A stretch of 64,000 nt of DNA from Gordonibacter sp. An230 (lineage in GTDB: Bacteria > Actinomycetota > Coriobacteriia > Coriobacteriales > Eggerthellaceae), in NCBI RefSeq assembly GCF_002159915.1, contig NZ_NFJP01000010.1:1-64000 (forward strand), in the 5' to 3' direction. The translations under genes and the position numbers were made by a program. The notes beneath the pieces are model-generated. The model saw only the letters and a program-made list of their open reading frames with translations, was not told where the DNA came from and ran no database searches. Below, piece after piece: positions 10,179-20,208 of this stretch (position 1 is its first letter; every line of letters begins with the position of its first letter).

Positions 10179-11075
10179 TCACGCCCCGAAGTCCACCCGA
10201 GCAACCGAATCGATAGGCGCACTGAACACGCGGCCGCCGAATCGTCCGAACTCCTCCACGTCGTCTCCCGTTGTGTAGAACTCGTAGCGAGGGACGCCAT
10301 CGGGCCGAGCGAGCGCGTTGCGCTCGCGCAGGATGGCGGCCACGTCGCGCGCCGTCTCCTTCCCCGACGAGATGAGCGTCACATCGCGGCCCACAACACC
10401 CCCGATAAGCGCCTTGAGCAACGGAAAATGCGTGCATCCCAGCACGAGCGCATCGATGTTGCAGCGACGCAGCGGCTCAAGGTACTCTCTCGCTATCTCC
10501 TCGAACGCAGGGCGGATGTACACCTTTGACGCGAGCGAGGTGAAATCCTCCACCGGCCCCTCGGCCATACGCACGCCCTGCTCGGCGATCTCGACGAACC
10601 GCGGCGTAGCCGTCGAGAACACCGTGATGCCAGGATCTATGGCGCGGATGGCGCTTGTGTACGCTCCCGACTCCACCGTCGCCTTCGTGGCGATGACGCC
10701 CACCCTGTTGCTGCTCGTGGCACGCGCGGCCGCACGCGCCCCCGGCTCCACGACGCCCACAACCGGAACGGGAAGCGTCTGACGCGCATGCGCAAGGCCC
10801 GCAGCCGTTGCCGTATTGCATGCGATGACGATGATCTTCACGCCTCGCTCGACGAGCCAGCCGCCGATCTGCTGCACGAAGCCATCCACCTCTTCGAGAG
10901 GACGGGGTCCGTACGGGCAGCGCGCCGAGTCCCCCACGTAGACGATGGATTCCCTTGGCAGCGCCTTTGCGATCTCCCGCGCCACGGTGAGTCCGCCGAA
11001 ACCGGAGTCGAACACGCCAATTGGCGCATCATCGTAACAAGCGGCGATACCGGGCGATGTCTGCTTCTTGTCCAT
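10179..11075 (-). CDS. murI: Glutamate racemase
   Basis: 298 residues. Makes D-glutamate for peptidoglycan. The two catalytic cysteines are in ACNTATA (near residue 87) and LGCTHFPLL (near 213). The N-terminus IGVFDSGFGGLTVAREI and GDSARCPYG are typical. About 15 extra residues precede the family's usual start. Likely co-transcribed with rdgB. Confidence 0.95.
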   Translation of the reverse strand: MDKKQTSPGIAACYDDAPIGVFDSGFGGLTVAREIAKALPRESIVYVGDSARCPYGPRPLEEVDGFVQQIGGWLVERGVKIIVIACNTATAAGLAHARQTLPVPVVGVVEPGARAAARATSSNRVGVIATKATVESGAYTSAIRAIDPGITVFSTATPRFVEIAEQGVRMAEGPVEDFTSLASKVYIRPAFEEIAREYLEPLRRCNIDALVLGCTHFPLLKALIGGVVGRDVTLISSGKETARDVAAILRERNALARPDGVPRYEFYTTGDDVEEFGRFGGRVFSAPIDSVARVDFGA

Positions 11076-11237
11076 AACGACAGTATAGCGCAGGGCCTGT
11101 TCGTTGTTTGCAAACCGTCACGCCGGGCCATAGTATCTGCTAATCTGTCAGCAACGCGCAAAGCAAGATCAACGCGCCGAAGGCGGATCGGGCACGATGT
11201 TCGACGACCGCAGGAAGCCGCGGGAGAAGGAGCTGTC

Positions 11238-11852
11238 ATGAAGGTTCTGCTCATCAACGGAAGTCCGAACGAGAAGCGCTGCACGCGCACGGCCCTCGAC
11301 GAAGTGGCGAGCGCCCTTGAGGTCGAAGGCGTAGCGACGGAAACAGCTTGGATCGGCCGCAACCCTGTACGGGGCTGCTTGGGCTGTGGCGGCTGCGCCA
11401 AACGAGGAGATGCGCGATGCGTGTTCGACGACGATGTGGTGAACGACCTCATCGCCAAGGCGGAAGGATCCGACGGCCTCGTAGTGGGCACGCCCGTGTT
11501 CTACGCCGGAGCGAACGGAGCGCTCCTCGCCGTGCTCGACAGGATGTTCTACGCAGCTTCCGCGCGGCTTCGCTTCAAACCAGCCGCCGCCGTGGCCTCG
11601 GCACGACGCGCGGGCACGACGCCGGCCATCGACCAGATCAACAAATATTTCCAGATCAACTGCATGCCCGTCGCCTCCTCCACCTACTGGCCCATGGTGC
11701 ATGGCCAAAGCATCGAAGAGGTGCGCCAGGACGGCGAGGGACTGCACACCATGCGCATGCTCGGCCGCAACCTCGCCTGGCTCATGCGCGCTGTCGCAAA
11801 CGTGCCTGATCCCGATGTGGAGCCCAAGATCAGGACGAACTTCATCCGCTGA
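11238..11852 (+). CDS. NADPH-dependent FMN reductase / flavodoxin-like oxidoreductase
   Basis: 204 residues from the ATG at 11238, after GAGAAGGAG. Flavodoxin-fold start MKVLLINGSPNEKRCTRTAL with the FMN phosphate-binding loop. A cysteine-rich stretch CLGCGGCAKRGDARC (about residues 49-63) resembles iron-sulfur flavoproteins. GTPVFYAGANGALLAVLDR is typical of the family. Substrate unknown. The ybaK gene starts 2 bp after its stop, so the two form an operon. Confidence 0.85.
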   Translation: MKVLLINGSPNEKRCTRTALDEVASALEVEGVATETAWIGRNPVRGCLGCGGCAKRGDARCVFDDDVVNDLIAKAEGSDGLVVGTPVFYAGANGALLAVLDRMFYAASARLRFKPAAAVASARRAGTTPAIDQINKYFQINCMPVASSTYWPMVHGQSIEEVRQDGEGLHTMRMLGRNLAWLMRAVANVPDPDVEPKIRTNFIR

Positions 11853-11854
11853 GC

Positions 11855-12352
11855 ATGTCCAAGGAGCATCGCAAGACCAACGCGATACGCGCCCTTGATG
11901 CGGCAGGGGCGCGCTACGAGGCGCGGTTCTTCGAATGCCCTGAGGCGCTTTCGGGGGTCGAGGTGGCGCGGCGTCTCGGGCTCGATCAGGATCGCGTGTT
12001 CAAAACGCTTGTCGCTGAAGGGCGCTCGGGCGCCCACTACGTGTTCATGATACCCGTTGCCTGCGAGCTCGATCTCAAAAAGGCGGCGGAAGCCACAGGC
12101 GAGAAATCCGTCTCCATGGTGCGCTCCCGCGAGCTTCTGCCGCTCACAGGCTATGTGCACGGAGGCTGCTCACCTATCGGAATGAAGCGCCCCTTCCCCA
12201 CCACCATTGACGAAACCTGCGAACTCCATGAGCGCATCGCGTTCTCGGGAGGGCGCATCGGCTGCCAAATAGAGATGGCGCCCGACGACCTCGCCCGCAT
12301 CATCCCGCTTGCGCGAGCAGATTTGACCGTAACGAGGAAACCGGCAGATTGA
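11855..12352 (+). CDS. ybaK: Cys-tRNA(Pro)/Cys-tRNA(Cys) deacylase YbaK
   Basis: 165 residues. Trans-editing enzyme of the YbaK/EbsC family that hydrolyses mischarged aminoacyl-tRNA. Seen are the N-terminal TNAIRALDAAGARYEARFF, RVFKTLV with the catalytic lysine region, and GYVHGGCSPIGMKRPFPT, the diagnostic loop. It starts 2 bp after the flavoprotein gene. Confidence 0.92.
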   Translation: MSKEHRKTNAIRALDAAGARYEARFFECPEALSGVEVARRLGLDQDRVFKTLVAEGRSGAHYVFMIPVACELDLKKAAEATGEKSVSMVRSRELLPLTGYVHGGCSPIGMKRPFPTTIDETCELHERIAFSGGRIGCQIEMAPDDLARIIPLARADLTVTRKPAD

Positions 12353-12520
12353 CGCAGCCGGCCGGACAAGATCGAGCGGCACCGACCGGCTGCGCGAGCG
12401 AACACGGCTCCGACTCCGAAGAAAGATGAGGAGGTCCGAGCTTTTTCGACGCGGGAAGGAAACCTCGGCAGCGAACCACGCCCTTGTCAAGGAGCAGACA
12501 ACGAAGCCCTTCCGCGATGG

Positions 12521-14209
12521 CTACCAGTGGCAGACCACCACATCGCCCCCCTCTATGAGGCCGTACAGCTCGGCCGCCTTCGACGAGGGCAGATTGACGC
12601 AGCCATGGCTGCCGTAACCATCCTTGTACATCGTCCCCCCGAAATTCGGCTGCCAATCCGCATCGTGAAGGCCTATGGCGTTTCCGACGAACGGCATCCA
12701 ATACTGCACTTCGGTTTCGTATATCTTCGTGTTTCCGCTATAGCCGATCAGGGTCGAGGGGCTCTGCTTTTGGTTGAGCCAGTACACGCCGCTCGGCGTG
12801 TCGTGTTCGCCGTTGGGCGTGCCCGTCACGCAGTCGGACTCCCATACGAGCCCGCCCGACTCATCGTAGAAGCGAACATGCTGCTCGGACAGATCGATGT
12901 CGAGGTAGCGATCGCCCCAGTCGCGCGCGCCTGCTCCGTTGTAGGCGGTGCCAGTGGTGGAGCAAGGCACGTCCACCGCGCCCGCACGACCCGATTTCAC
13001 ACCATCTTTCACTGTGCTGAGCAGCGTTTCGCGATCCACCGACCAACCGTACACGCCTCCCGACACCGTGACCTCCTTGCCGTCGGCGCGCGTGTAAGTG
13101 CGTTCGGTGCCCACAGTGTCGCATCGCGAGGCGAGCTCGTCCAGCCAAGCAGACAGCGCCCCCTCGTCGAGCGCGGCGTTGAGGTCGCCGTCCAAACTGA
13201 CCCATTGCGACACGAGCTCGGCGTTCACCTCCCCCACCGTCATTCCCGACATCTGCAGAACGAGATCGGTCTTGATCATGGTGTTCGCCTCGTCAACCGC
13301 CTTGGCGAGGCGCTCGTCCGACTCGAAAACAGAAGGTTGGAGCAGATAGCTTTCGGTGAGGCTCACATGCTCTTCAAGGTTCGCGAGCGCCTCGTCGGCT
13401 GCTTTGACCACGGCTTCAGCGTCGAGCGCAGTGCCTATCTGTTCGGGCACAATGGAGAACGAGCCCGCGCTTTCATCATAGGAGACCGTCGCGTTCTCGG
13501 GAGCAACCGCCGTCGCGTTGAAGTCCTCCACCGCATCGCGAACGAGCTCTTCGAGCCCCGCCTCGCTGTAGCGGGCCACAAGCTTGTCCGTTTCATCGTG
13601 CTCGCGTCCCAGCTCAAACGGCCATGCCCATGGATTCGAATCAGCCAGCATATCTCCCACCACGGCGGGGCCGTCAAAGAACACGCCTGCATCAGAAGCA
13701 GAAAGAACCAGATCGAAGCCCTGACCCTCGATGGAAAGCTCGTAGCTGTCGATCACCTCCCCGAGACGCTCTTGAACCTCCGAGGAGGACATGAGCGACA
13801 CGTCCATATCGCCGACAGTCGAGTTCGGCATGAAGCGTCCGGTGAAGTACACGGCCACGCCAACATACGCGACAAGGAGAAGCGAGGCAAGCACAGCAAG
13901 GCCGATGCCAATCACTTTAGGCGCACGGTGGCTTGCTCCAGGCGAAGGCGCCTGCATCGCATCGACCGGCCTTACGGGGCCTCCAGGAGCAAAGGCGCCT
14001 TCCGGCACGTAGCGCGAGGGGCGAGCCCCCCGCTGTGGCTTCTGACGCATGACGCTTGCCGGACGCATGGGCTTGGGCATCGAAGAAGTCGCACCGGACG
14101 AACGACGAACGGACGAAGAAGAACCATCACCCGAGACGGAACCAGCCGGCACAGGCTCGCTCCCGGCATGAAGGCTGTCACTGCTGCTTTCAGATATATT
14201 CTCGCTCAT
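12521..14209 (-). CDS. L,D-transpeptidase (YkuD) with peptidoglycan-binding domains
   Basis: 562 residues from the ATG at 14209, preceded by GAGGGTGG. A long Ser/Pro-rich cytoplasmic tail is followed by one membrane segment at about 99-122. The extracytoplasmic part (about 130-400) looks like two PG_binding_4-type domains. A C-terminal YkuD domain has GLHDADW and the catalytic SHGCVNL (cysteine near 537). It should form 3-3 cross-links or attach proteins in the cell wall. Divergent from the surface-protein gene. Confidence 0.9.
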   Translation of the reverse strand: MSENISESSSDSLHAGSEPVPAGSVSGDGSSSSVRRSSGATSSMPKPMRPASVMRQKPQRGARPSRYVPEGAFAPGGPVRPVDAMQAPSPGASHRAPKVIGIGLAVLASLLLVAYVGVAVYFTGRFMPNSTVGDMDVSLMSSSEVQERLGEVIDSYELSIEGQGFDLVLSASDAGVFFDGPAVVGDMLADSNPWAWPFELGREHDETDKLVARYSEAGLEELVRDAVEDFNATAVAPENATVSYDESAGSFSIVPEQIGTALDAEAVVKAADEALANLEEHVSLTESYLLQPSVFESDERLAKAVDEANTMIKTDLVLQMSGMTVGEVNAELVSQWVSLDGDLNAALDEGALSAWLDELASRCDTVGTERTYTRADGKEVTVSGGVYGWSVDRETLLSTVKDGVKSGRAGAVDVPCSTTGTAYNGAGARDWGDRYLDIDLSEQHVRFYDESGGLVWESDCVTGTPNGEHDTPSGVYWLNQKQSPSTLIGYSGNTKIYETEVQYWMPFVGNAIGLHDADWQPNFGGTMYKDGYGSHGCVNLPSSKAAELYGLIEGGDVVVCHW

Positions 14210-14850
14210 AACCACCCTCAGACACTCGGACCATGCGCCAATTGTACCAAGGAGCGCAACCTCCTTCGGCAACAAAACCCTCGTATGGTGCCCGCCATGC
14301 CGAACTTCGCAAATTCGACACGGCGAGCGCACGGAGCGTGCGCATTTACCATCGAAGCGCGTCGGATCGCCGGAAAGCGTCACGCCGACAGCATCTTCTC
14401 CAAGGCTCCGAGATCCACATCAACCTCGCACTGCCCGATCTGCGATCTCCATGCATATATATCGAATCGTGACAAGGCTCGCCAAGCGTTCTGCAGCCCC
14501 TCCCTGCGTCACCGAAAGGACGGGGTTATTTGGGAACGAATCGGACAACCACCTTCGGAAAGCCCATACCCACGCACACCGCCCCTCCGCCAAGAATGAA
14601 AGGCGCTGGGACCCTGACGAAGTTTTCCGTCGCCGCGTCGCGCTCCCGAACGTCGAGCACGCACTCGGCGGACCCTCCTGCACGACCGCACCCCTTGGGC
14701 TTCGCGCGGCAGTGCCCACTGCGGAAATCTCCCGCACCATTAGCGCTCCATCTCCGCCGCACGCATCGTCGGCGCACAGCCCGCTCTGCCTCCTGCTGCG
14801 GCCGCTCTTCCCCGATTGCACGCCGTTTCCTGAATATGCCCTTTTCGGTA
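14210..14850. other. Intergenic between divergent LDT and surface-protein genes
   Basis: About 640 bp with no recognised gene. Must contain the minus-strand promoter for the L,D-transpeptidase. Overlapping frames on both strands show no protein features and cross the promoter region. Confidence 0.4.
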
Positions 14851-14878
14851 TTGATGAAGACTTGCGTTTTCGTATGAT
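14851..14878 (+). promoter_or_regulatory. Candidate sigma-70 promoter of surface protein
   Basis: TTGATG (14851-14856), a 16-nt spacer, then TATGAT (14873-14878). This predicts a transcription start near 14885 and a 5' UTR of about 70 nt before the ATG at 14953. Found by eye. Confidence 0.5.
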
Positions 14879-14952
14879 TGGAGTAACCTATTTTAAAGTG
14901 TGCGAACCCTCATGTTCCAATATGTCGCGTTTCGCGCTGGAAAGGAGTATAT

Positions 14953-17774
14953 ATGCAGAGAGAGAGAAAGAGAGAGAGAGAGCCGCGCTCTCCCGCGTCA
15001 TAGCGGGCGCCGCAGCGGTGCTTCTCGCGAGCTTTTTCGTGCTCTCGGTGCGCCCACCTGAGGCGTGGGCGTCAGAGTGGACGAAGCAAGGTTCGGGAGC
15101 CTCGGTCGACGATCCGTTCATCATCTCCGAGTCGCTGACACCCGATGCGTTCCACTTCTCAAACGATACCGAACTGGAATACATCGATAAGATATGGGGG
15201 GCGGCCAATCTTGACGACAAGCAATACGTCGCGATTGAGATCCCCGAGAAAACGACTGAAATCACGAGCAACACGCTTTTCGGAACCTCATATTACGGAG
15301 CCCAAATCGCCGACAAGGTGGTTGCCGTCGACTTTTCCAAGGCAACGAATCTCGAGGTCATCGAAGGTGGCTTGACAAAGGCGCCTCACCTTGGCGAAGG
15401 TTCGCTTCCGGATGGACGGAAGGGCATCATTGACCTGAGCGCCACGAAGGTTTGGAAGATACGAGGAAACACCTTCAAGGAAAATCCTGAGCTTGTCGGT
15501 GTCGTGCTTCCCGATACGCTGACCGAGATCGGCACGAATGGCATGAACATGCCAACATTCGGGGACTGTCCCAAGCTCGAATGGGTTCTCTCTGCGTCCG
15601 AGTACAACGCCCGCATGCAGAGCGGGGAAACGCTTTCGGGCATCGTGCTTCCAGAAGGCATAAAGAACGTGTACGAGGCGGCATTCGACCTCGATCCATG
15701 CCCCTTGCTCGACGATATCGCAAACGGATCGATCTTCGTCGTCGTCCCCGAGAGCGTCGAGATCATAGGGGAGCGTGGATTTCAGTTTCCCGGCAGTCAA
15801 GACGCTCCAACCAAGGCGACCATCGTGCTTAAGAGCGCCGAGCACCTCGAAGGGTTCGATAATAAGGCCTTCTCATCGAGCACCCACTCTTTTAACTTCC
15901 CAACGGTCATCCTCCCGGATTTCCAAGACTATGGGGACCATCAAGCGAAAGTCGAGGAGCTCGAGAGTTACGCACACTTGAGCTGGCCGGTCGATCTGCA
16001 GTTCATGAAAGCCGACGGGACGACGGTGATGACGACCGAAAGGAAGCTGCGCGGGTTTTCTTTGCAATACGAGCTCGTCGATGGCGAGTGGGTCTGGAAC
16101 GACGGGTATCGCCTCCCTTCCGCTCCCTCTGATGCGCCCGAACCGCAAGACGGCTTTGTCGGAGCCTGGACCATCACCGGCACGACGACCCTTGAGGACG
16201 GCGCTCTTCTCAACAGCGAAATCCTCGGCTCCGCTCCCCAGGGAACATATCAGGTCACATGGAGCGTCGATGACTTCATCGAGGAGCCGACGATATGGCT
16301 GTCCATCAACGGGAAGAAAATGCAAGACATCACCGCATCCACCGCGACGACGCCCACGCTTCAGGCGCGTCGCCTCGATACGGTCGGAGTGACGGTCGAC
16401 CATCCGCTCCTCAAGACGGAATCCACGGGAAGCGAGGATACTTACGTCGAGTTCAAGTATCTGTGGTACGACCGCATGAAAAGTGCCGACAGCATCGTTT
16501 CAGGCGCACGCACCCAAGCGTCCGACGGCGAACACGAGGACTTCTTCTATACTCCCGCCGAGTTCGATACGCCTATTACCGCCGATAGGCTGAGCGCGGT
16601 AAACGAGATTCCGCTGCGCACGCTCGAAGACGCGCGCAATGACGGCTCGATATTCCCCAACGATACCGGCGACGATCATTACTTCTGGGGTAATCCCGCC
16701 TACGGCGTCCAGATATTCGGCACAGTTTATAAAAACGGAGTGGCGCAGGACACGTTTTATTTCAAATCGGCGGTGCCGCTCATGCCCCTTGGAACCGGCA
16801 ATTATAGCTGCAACGACGACGTGACGACATGGAACAGCTACGATTTCGCCGTCAACGTCGAGCCGGCGCAATACACGATCACGTTCGATTCCGCAGGCGG
16901 CTCTGAGGTCGACCCCGTCATCGCAAACGAGGGCGAGACCATCACCGAGCCTGCGATCCCTGTGCGCGATGGCTACGAATTTGCAGGTTGGTACGACGAG
17001 GACGGCTCCCTTTACGACTTCTCCCAGCCGCTTCCGATGAGGCAGTCCGCCGACGACGGCGCAATGACGCTCACGGCGAGCTGGACACCTGTGGCCACGT
17101 CGTTCGAGGTGAGCTACTCGTTCCGGAGCGCCACGCCCGGCCTCGAGCTGCCCGCCGAGGTCCTGGCGCTGCTGCCCCCGGCGACCTCCGCCGCCGCCGG
17201 CAGCACGGTGACCCCCGAGCAGCCCGGCCAGACCTCGGTGAGGGTCGCGGGCGGAACCTGGACGTTCGCCGGGTGGGACCGCGACCAGGCCGTGGCCGAC
17301 GCCCCCGTCGAGTTCGTGGGCACCTGGCAGTTCGCGGCCGACGCGTCGTTCGAGGTGAGCTACTCGTTCCGGAGCGCCACGCCCGGCCTCGAGCTGCCCG
17401 CCGAGGTCCTGGCGCTGCTGCCCCCGGCGACCTCCGCCGCCGCCGGCAGCACGGTGACCCCCGAGCAGCCCGGCCAGACCTCGGTGAGGGTCGCGGGCGG
17501 AACCTGGACGTTCGCCGGGTGGGACCGCGACCAGGCCGTGGCCGACGCCCCCGTCGAGTTCGTGGGCACCTGGCAGTTCGCGGCCGACGCGTCGTCGTCC
17601 AGCCCAGACACGAATCCCAGCAACCCCAAGCCAGGTTCTGACGACGCCAATGCGGACCAAGGAGGCACGCTTGCCGCGACCGGCGATTCAACGGGAATCC
17701 CCGCAGCACTGCCCATAGCACTTTCCGCGCTCGCCACAATGACTGCGGCGAGCGCCCTCAAGCGGCGTATCTAG
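14953..17774 (+). CDS. LRR/SHIRT-like surface protein, start out of frame (candidate phase-variable)
   Basis: The best start is the ATG at 14953 with AAAGGAG 5 nt upstream. From there the frame hits TAG after 16 codons because of the AG tract (14957-14982). Removing one AG unit, or adding two, joins it to a frame open to 17774. The 939-residue product would start MQRERKRERAALSRV, a basic n-region, followed by a hydrophobic core and an AWAS cleavage site. The body has BspA-like leucine-rich segments (about residues 70-310), a Listeria-Bacteroides-type repeat (YTITFDSAGG...YEFAGWYDEDG), two identical 82-residue SHIRT-like domains, a Ser/Pro/Asp linker, then LAATGD, a hydrophobic helix and KRRI, a sortase-anchoring signal. 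The only in-frame upstream ATG (14922) lacks a ribosome binding site. Probable adhesin. Confidence 0.75.
14957..14982 (+). repeat. AG dinucleotide repeat tract in start region
   Basis: (AG)5-AA-(AG)7 begins one base after the ATG of the surface-protein gene. Such tracts change length by slipped-strand mispairing. The present length leaves the ATG frame one AG unit too long for the main frame. Confidence 0.9.
17100..17591 (+). repeat. Two identical 246-bp tandem repeats (SHIRT-like domains)
   Basis: 17100-17345 and 17346-17591 match base for base by eye. Each encodes 82 residues (FEVSYSFRSATPGLELP ... GGTWTFAGWDRD ... FVGTWQF). The pattern fits SHIRT domains of long streptococcal adhesins. 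GC content is higher than in the LRR part of the gene. Perfect identity implies recent duplication and easy copy-number change. Confidence 0.85.
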
Positions 17775-17802
17775 GTGCTTCTTTCCTGCACCCGCATATG
17801 AT

Positions 17803-17850
17803 CGGGCAGGACAATCGTAAGTCAGCTTTGCTCAACGGTTGTCCTGCCCG
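17803..17850 (+). terminator. Hairpin after surface-protein gene
   Basis: CGGGCAGGACAATCG (17803-17817) pairs with CGGTTGTCCTGCCCG (17836-17850) with one G-T pair. No T-run, but it lies 30 bp after the stop codon and is a likely terminator. Confidence 0.65.
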
Positions 17851-19100
17851 CCTGCATTTCCACCCACCTTTCGACGTGCCGCGCAATCGCTAAGCAGCCC
17901 ACTGCAGGAGCGGCACCACGTTCATGTTCCGCAATCCAATCCGCCGATGCCATTGCAAAGCTCTTGGCGCGCCCATCATGGAAACCTCGGCTTCATTGAC
18001 CCTCGCCCTGTGCAACGCACCGCTTCGAACATGTGAATTACTGAAATGCGCATCGGAAGTCCGAACGCCCGAGCGATTACGCGGCCGCGCCGACACGAGA
18101 GGCTTTCCCAACGCCTTTCCGCCCATGCGCCATAAACGCCTTTCGACTCTCTTATCGCACGCTCATCCGCTCTGACAGCGTTTCCGCGACAGCCCGCACG
18201 CCTCGCGACACCGCCGTAAGCGCCGTCATCCGAACAGGGTCATGCAAGAACGCCAGTCGCAGAATCATCCAAACGACGAATCGGGCCAAAGAGCGCAATG
18301 GGCCGGAAGCGAGGAGCTCCGCTACACGATGCCCGATGGCTACGCGAACTTTCTCGACACCGCCAACAAGAGCATGCGATTTCACTCGGAATGCTCCCGA
18401 CACCGAAGGCGCCGAGGATGATCGGAGCAGCGCATCCGTCGGCCAACGATGATCGCCGCAGGAACCGCATCCCGAAAACGATACGGCTCTTTTTCCGCAC
18501 GGTCAGCTGCTTCATCGCGAATACCCAACACCGCAGCGAATCACGCCGCAAGGCACGGGAACGCCAACAAGGCCCAAAAGGTGCCGCTTGCGAGCCGGGG
18601 AAAGAAAACTCGACATACGACGAGGGAGGAGAAGGAATGGGGGTTGCAGTCACTCGAGCACGCCCCACGTCCTTGCCCCACCAAAGCGAGAGGGCTTGAA
18701 CGATGCCGAAAGACGATGCGAAGATGCGCTGCCACAAGAAGCCGCATTGCACCCGACAAGGCAGAGGCTACCTGAAACGCCCTTCAAGCCTAAATCGACC
18801 GAATCCAAGATCAGAATTGGCACCGAACAGAAAAAAGGGGTGCGCCTGCACGGCGCCACCCCATCTATGAATCAGCGCGACACGTTCTCGCAAAACGAGT
18901 CGACGCTTCCTACTCTGGTGGAGCTTATGAGAAAAACGGCGAACTCCACAAGCACCGCCAACCGCGCAGCTATCCAGCTTGATACTTGCATAGTTAGAGT
19001 ATCGAAAAACTGGTTTGTTGTCGTTGGCACGTGCCAAAAATAGCAATTTCCGGTGTTTGCAAAACACCAGATGGGCGGCTTGCTGTAAGCCCGTCTAACG
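17851..19100. other. Gene-free 1.25 kb left of the prophage
   Basis: No intact gene. Minus-strand frames around 18240-18760 contain hydrophobic scraps (SGTFWALLAFPCLAA, IILGAFGVGSIPSEIA) broken by stops, which could be a decayed transporter gene. I cannot name it. TGGTGGAG at 18916-18923 also occurs at the 3' end of ssrA (51904-51911) and is a weak attL candidate. Short hairpins at 19051-19070 lie just before the first prophage terminator. Confidence 0.4.
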
Positions 19101-19105
19101 CCAGA

Positions 19106-19138
19106 AAGCGGGGCACCCCTTGTCAGGGTACCCCGCTT
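19106..19138 (-). terminator. Terminator after the lysin gene
   Basis: AAGCGGGGTACCC pairs with GGGTGCCCCGCTT (one wobble pair) just after the lysin stop on the minus strand, followed by TTCT. Ends the late operon. Confidence 0.75.
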
Positions 19139-19143
19139 GAACA

Positions 19144-20208
19144 CTAATAAGAAAGCTTCTGGCCGGGGTAGATCGTATAAGGTGCCCCAATGCCGTTCTT
19201 GCTTGCGATGGTGTGCCAGTCGATACCGAGCGAAGCGCCAATCTCGCTGAGCGTGTCTCCGCTCTTGACGGTGTAGACGCGCGCAGCGCCAACGCCCGCC
19301 CTCTGGTTGACGATTGCCTGAACCTCGCTGAAGCGGTCGCCCAGAACGTCGCTGCGCGTCGGCACAACGCCGAACATTCCGCGTTCCACATCATCTGCGA
19401 GCTGAGAAGCGGAAGCGCCGTCAATGTAGTTGATGAGGTCTTGCACCTCTTGGTAACGGTCGCCGAGCTTTTCGCGGCGCTCATCGTCAACGCCATACTC
19501 GCCGCGCATGACCGCTGCTGCAAGGTCAAGCGTCGTGCCCTCCGGCGAAGGCTCGGCGACCTCTGCGGGCGGAACGTCGGGCGCTGCCGCGCCGGACGGG
19601 TTGGCAAACTTGCCCCACGCTTCGCGCGTCATATAGGCGATATCGAGATCAAGCGGCGCGTTGAAGCCATTGAGACGGCCATTCGACGTGTACTGGTGGA
19701 TTGCGCAGCTACCCCAAGCGCCGAAGCCGCCATCGGGAAGCCACGGCGAAGACTGGTAGCCGGTGCGGTTGTTGTTAGCGTACTGCGCAACCCAGAGCGC
19801 GTGATTCGGCGCGATCTTCGACCAATCCTCTTCGGTGCAAACGCTACGGCTCATATAGACGATGCAGCGAACGCCGGTCTGATCGTAGACGTAATCGAGG
19901 AACTGCTTTGCCTTGTCGGTTCCGATGCGCCCATACATCTCATAATCGAGAACGGGAATGCCGTTGCCGAAGTAGTTACGGCAGCTTGCGACGAAGTGCT
20001 TAGCCTGAGCTATGGGGTCTTCTCCGTTCATGAAGTGATAGAAGCCCCAGAGCTTGCCGAGTTTGATAGCCTGCTGAATCCACGGGTCGCAGGTGTTGTG
20101 AACGATGGTGGTTCCCTCTGTCGCCTTGCAGATAACAAAATCGCAAGGCACCTGCGCGAGGTCAAGCCCGCGCTGGTAGTTAGAAATATCAATGCCGTTG
20201 AGTGCCAT
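19144..20208 (-). CDS. Endolysin: GH25 muramidase with Cpl-7 repeats and LysM
   Basis: 354 residues. Residues 1-200 are a glycoside hydrolase 25 domain (GIDISNYQRGLDL, VLDYEMYG with the catalytic acids, DLDIAYM). Two Cpl-7-type repeats follow (VMRGEYGVDDERREKLGDRYQEVQDLIN and VERGMFGV...LGDRFSEVQAIVN), then a C-terminal LysM (YTVKSGDTLSEIGASLGIDW). It degrades host peptidoglycan at lysis. Start ATG at 20208 follows GAGGGGG. It overlaps the upstream C39-like gene by 20 bp. Confidence 0.93.
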   Translation of the reverse strand: MALNGIDISNYQRGLDLAQVPCDFVICKATEGTTIVHNTCDPWIQQAIKLGKLWGFYHFMNGEDPIAQAKHFVASCRNYFGNGIPVLDYEMYGRIGTDKAKQFLDYVYDQTGVRCIVYMSRSVCTEEDWSKIAPNHALWVAQYANNNRTGYQSSPWLPDGGFGAWGSCAIHQYTSNGRLNGFNAPLDLDIAYMTREAWGKFANPSGAAAPDVPPAEVAEPSPEGTTLDLAAAVMRGEYGVDDERREKLGDRYQEVQDLINYIDGASASQLADDVERGMFGVVPTRSDVLGDRFSEVQAIVNQRAGVGAARVYTVKSGDTLSEIGASLGIDWHTIASKNGIGAPYTIYPGQKLSY

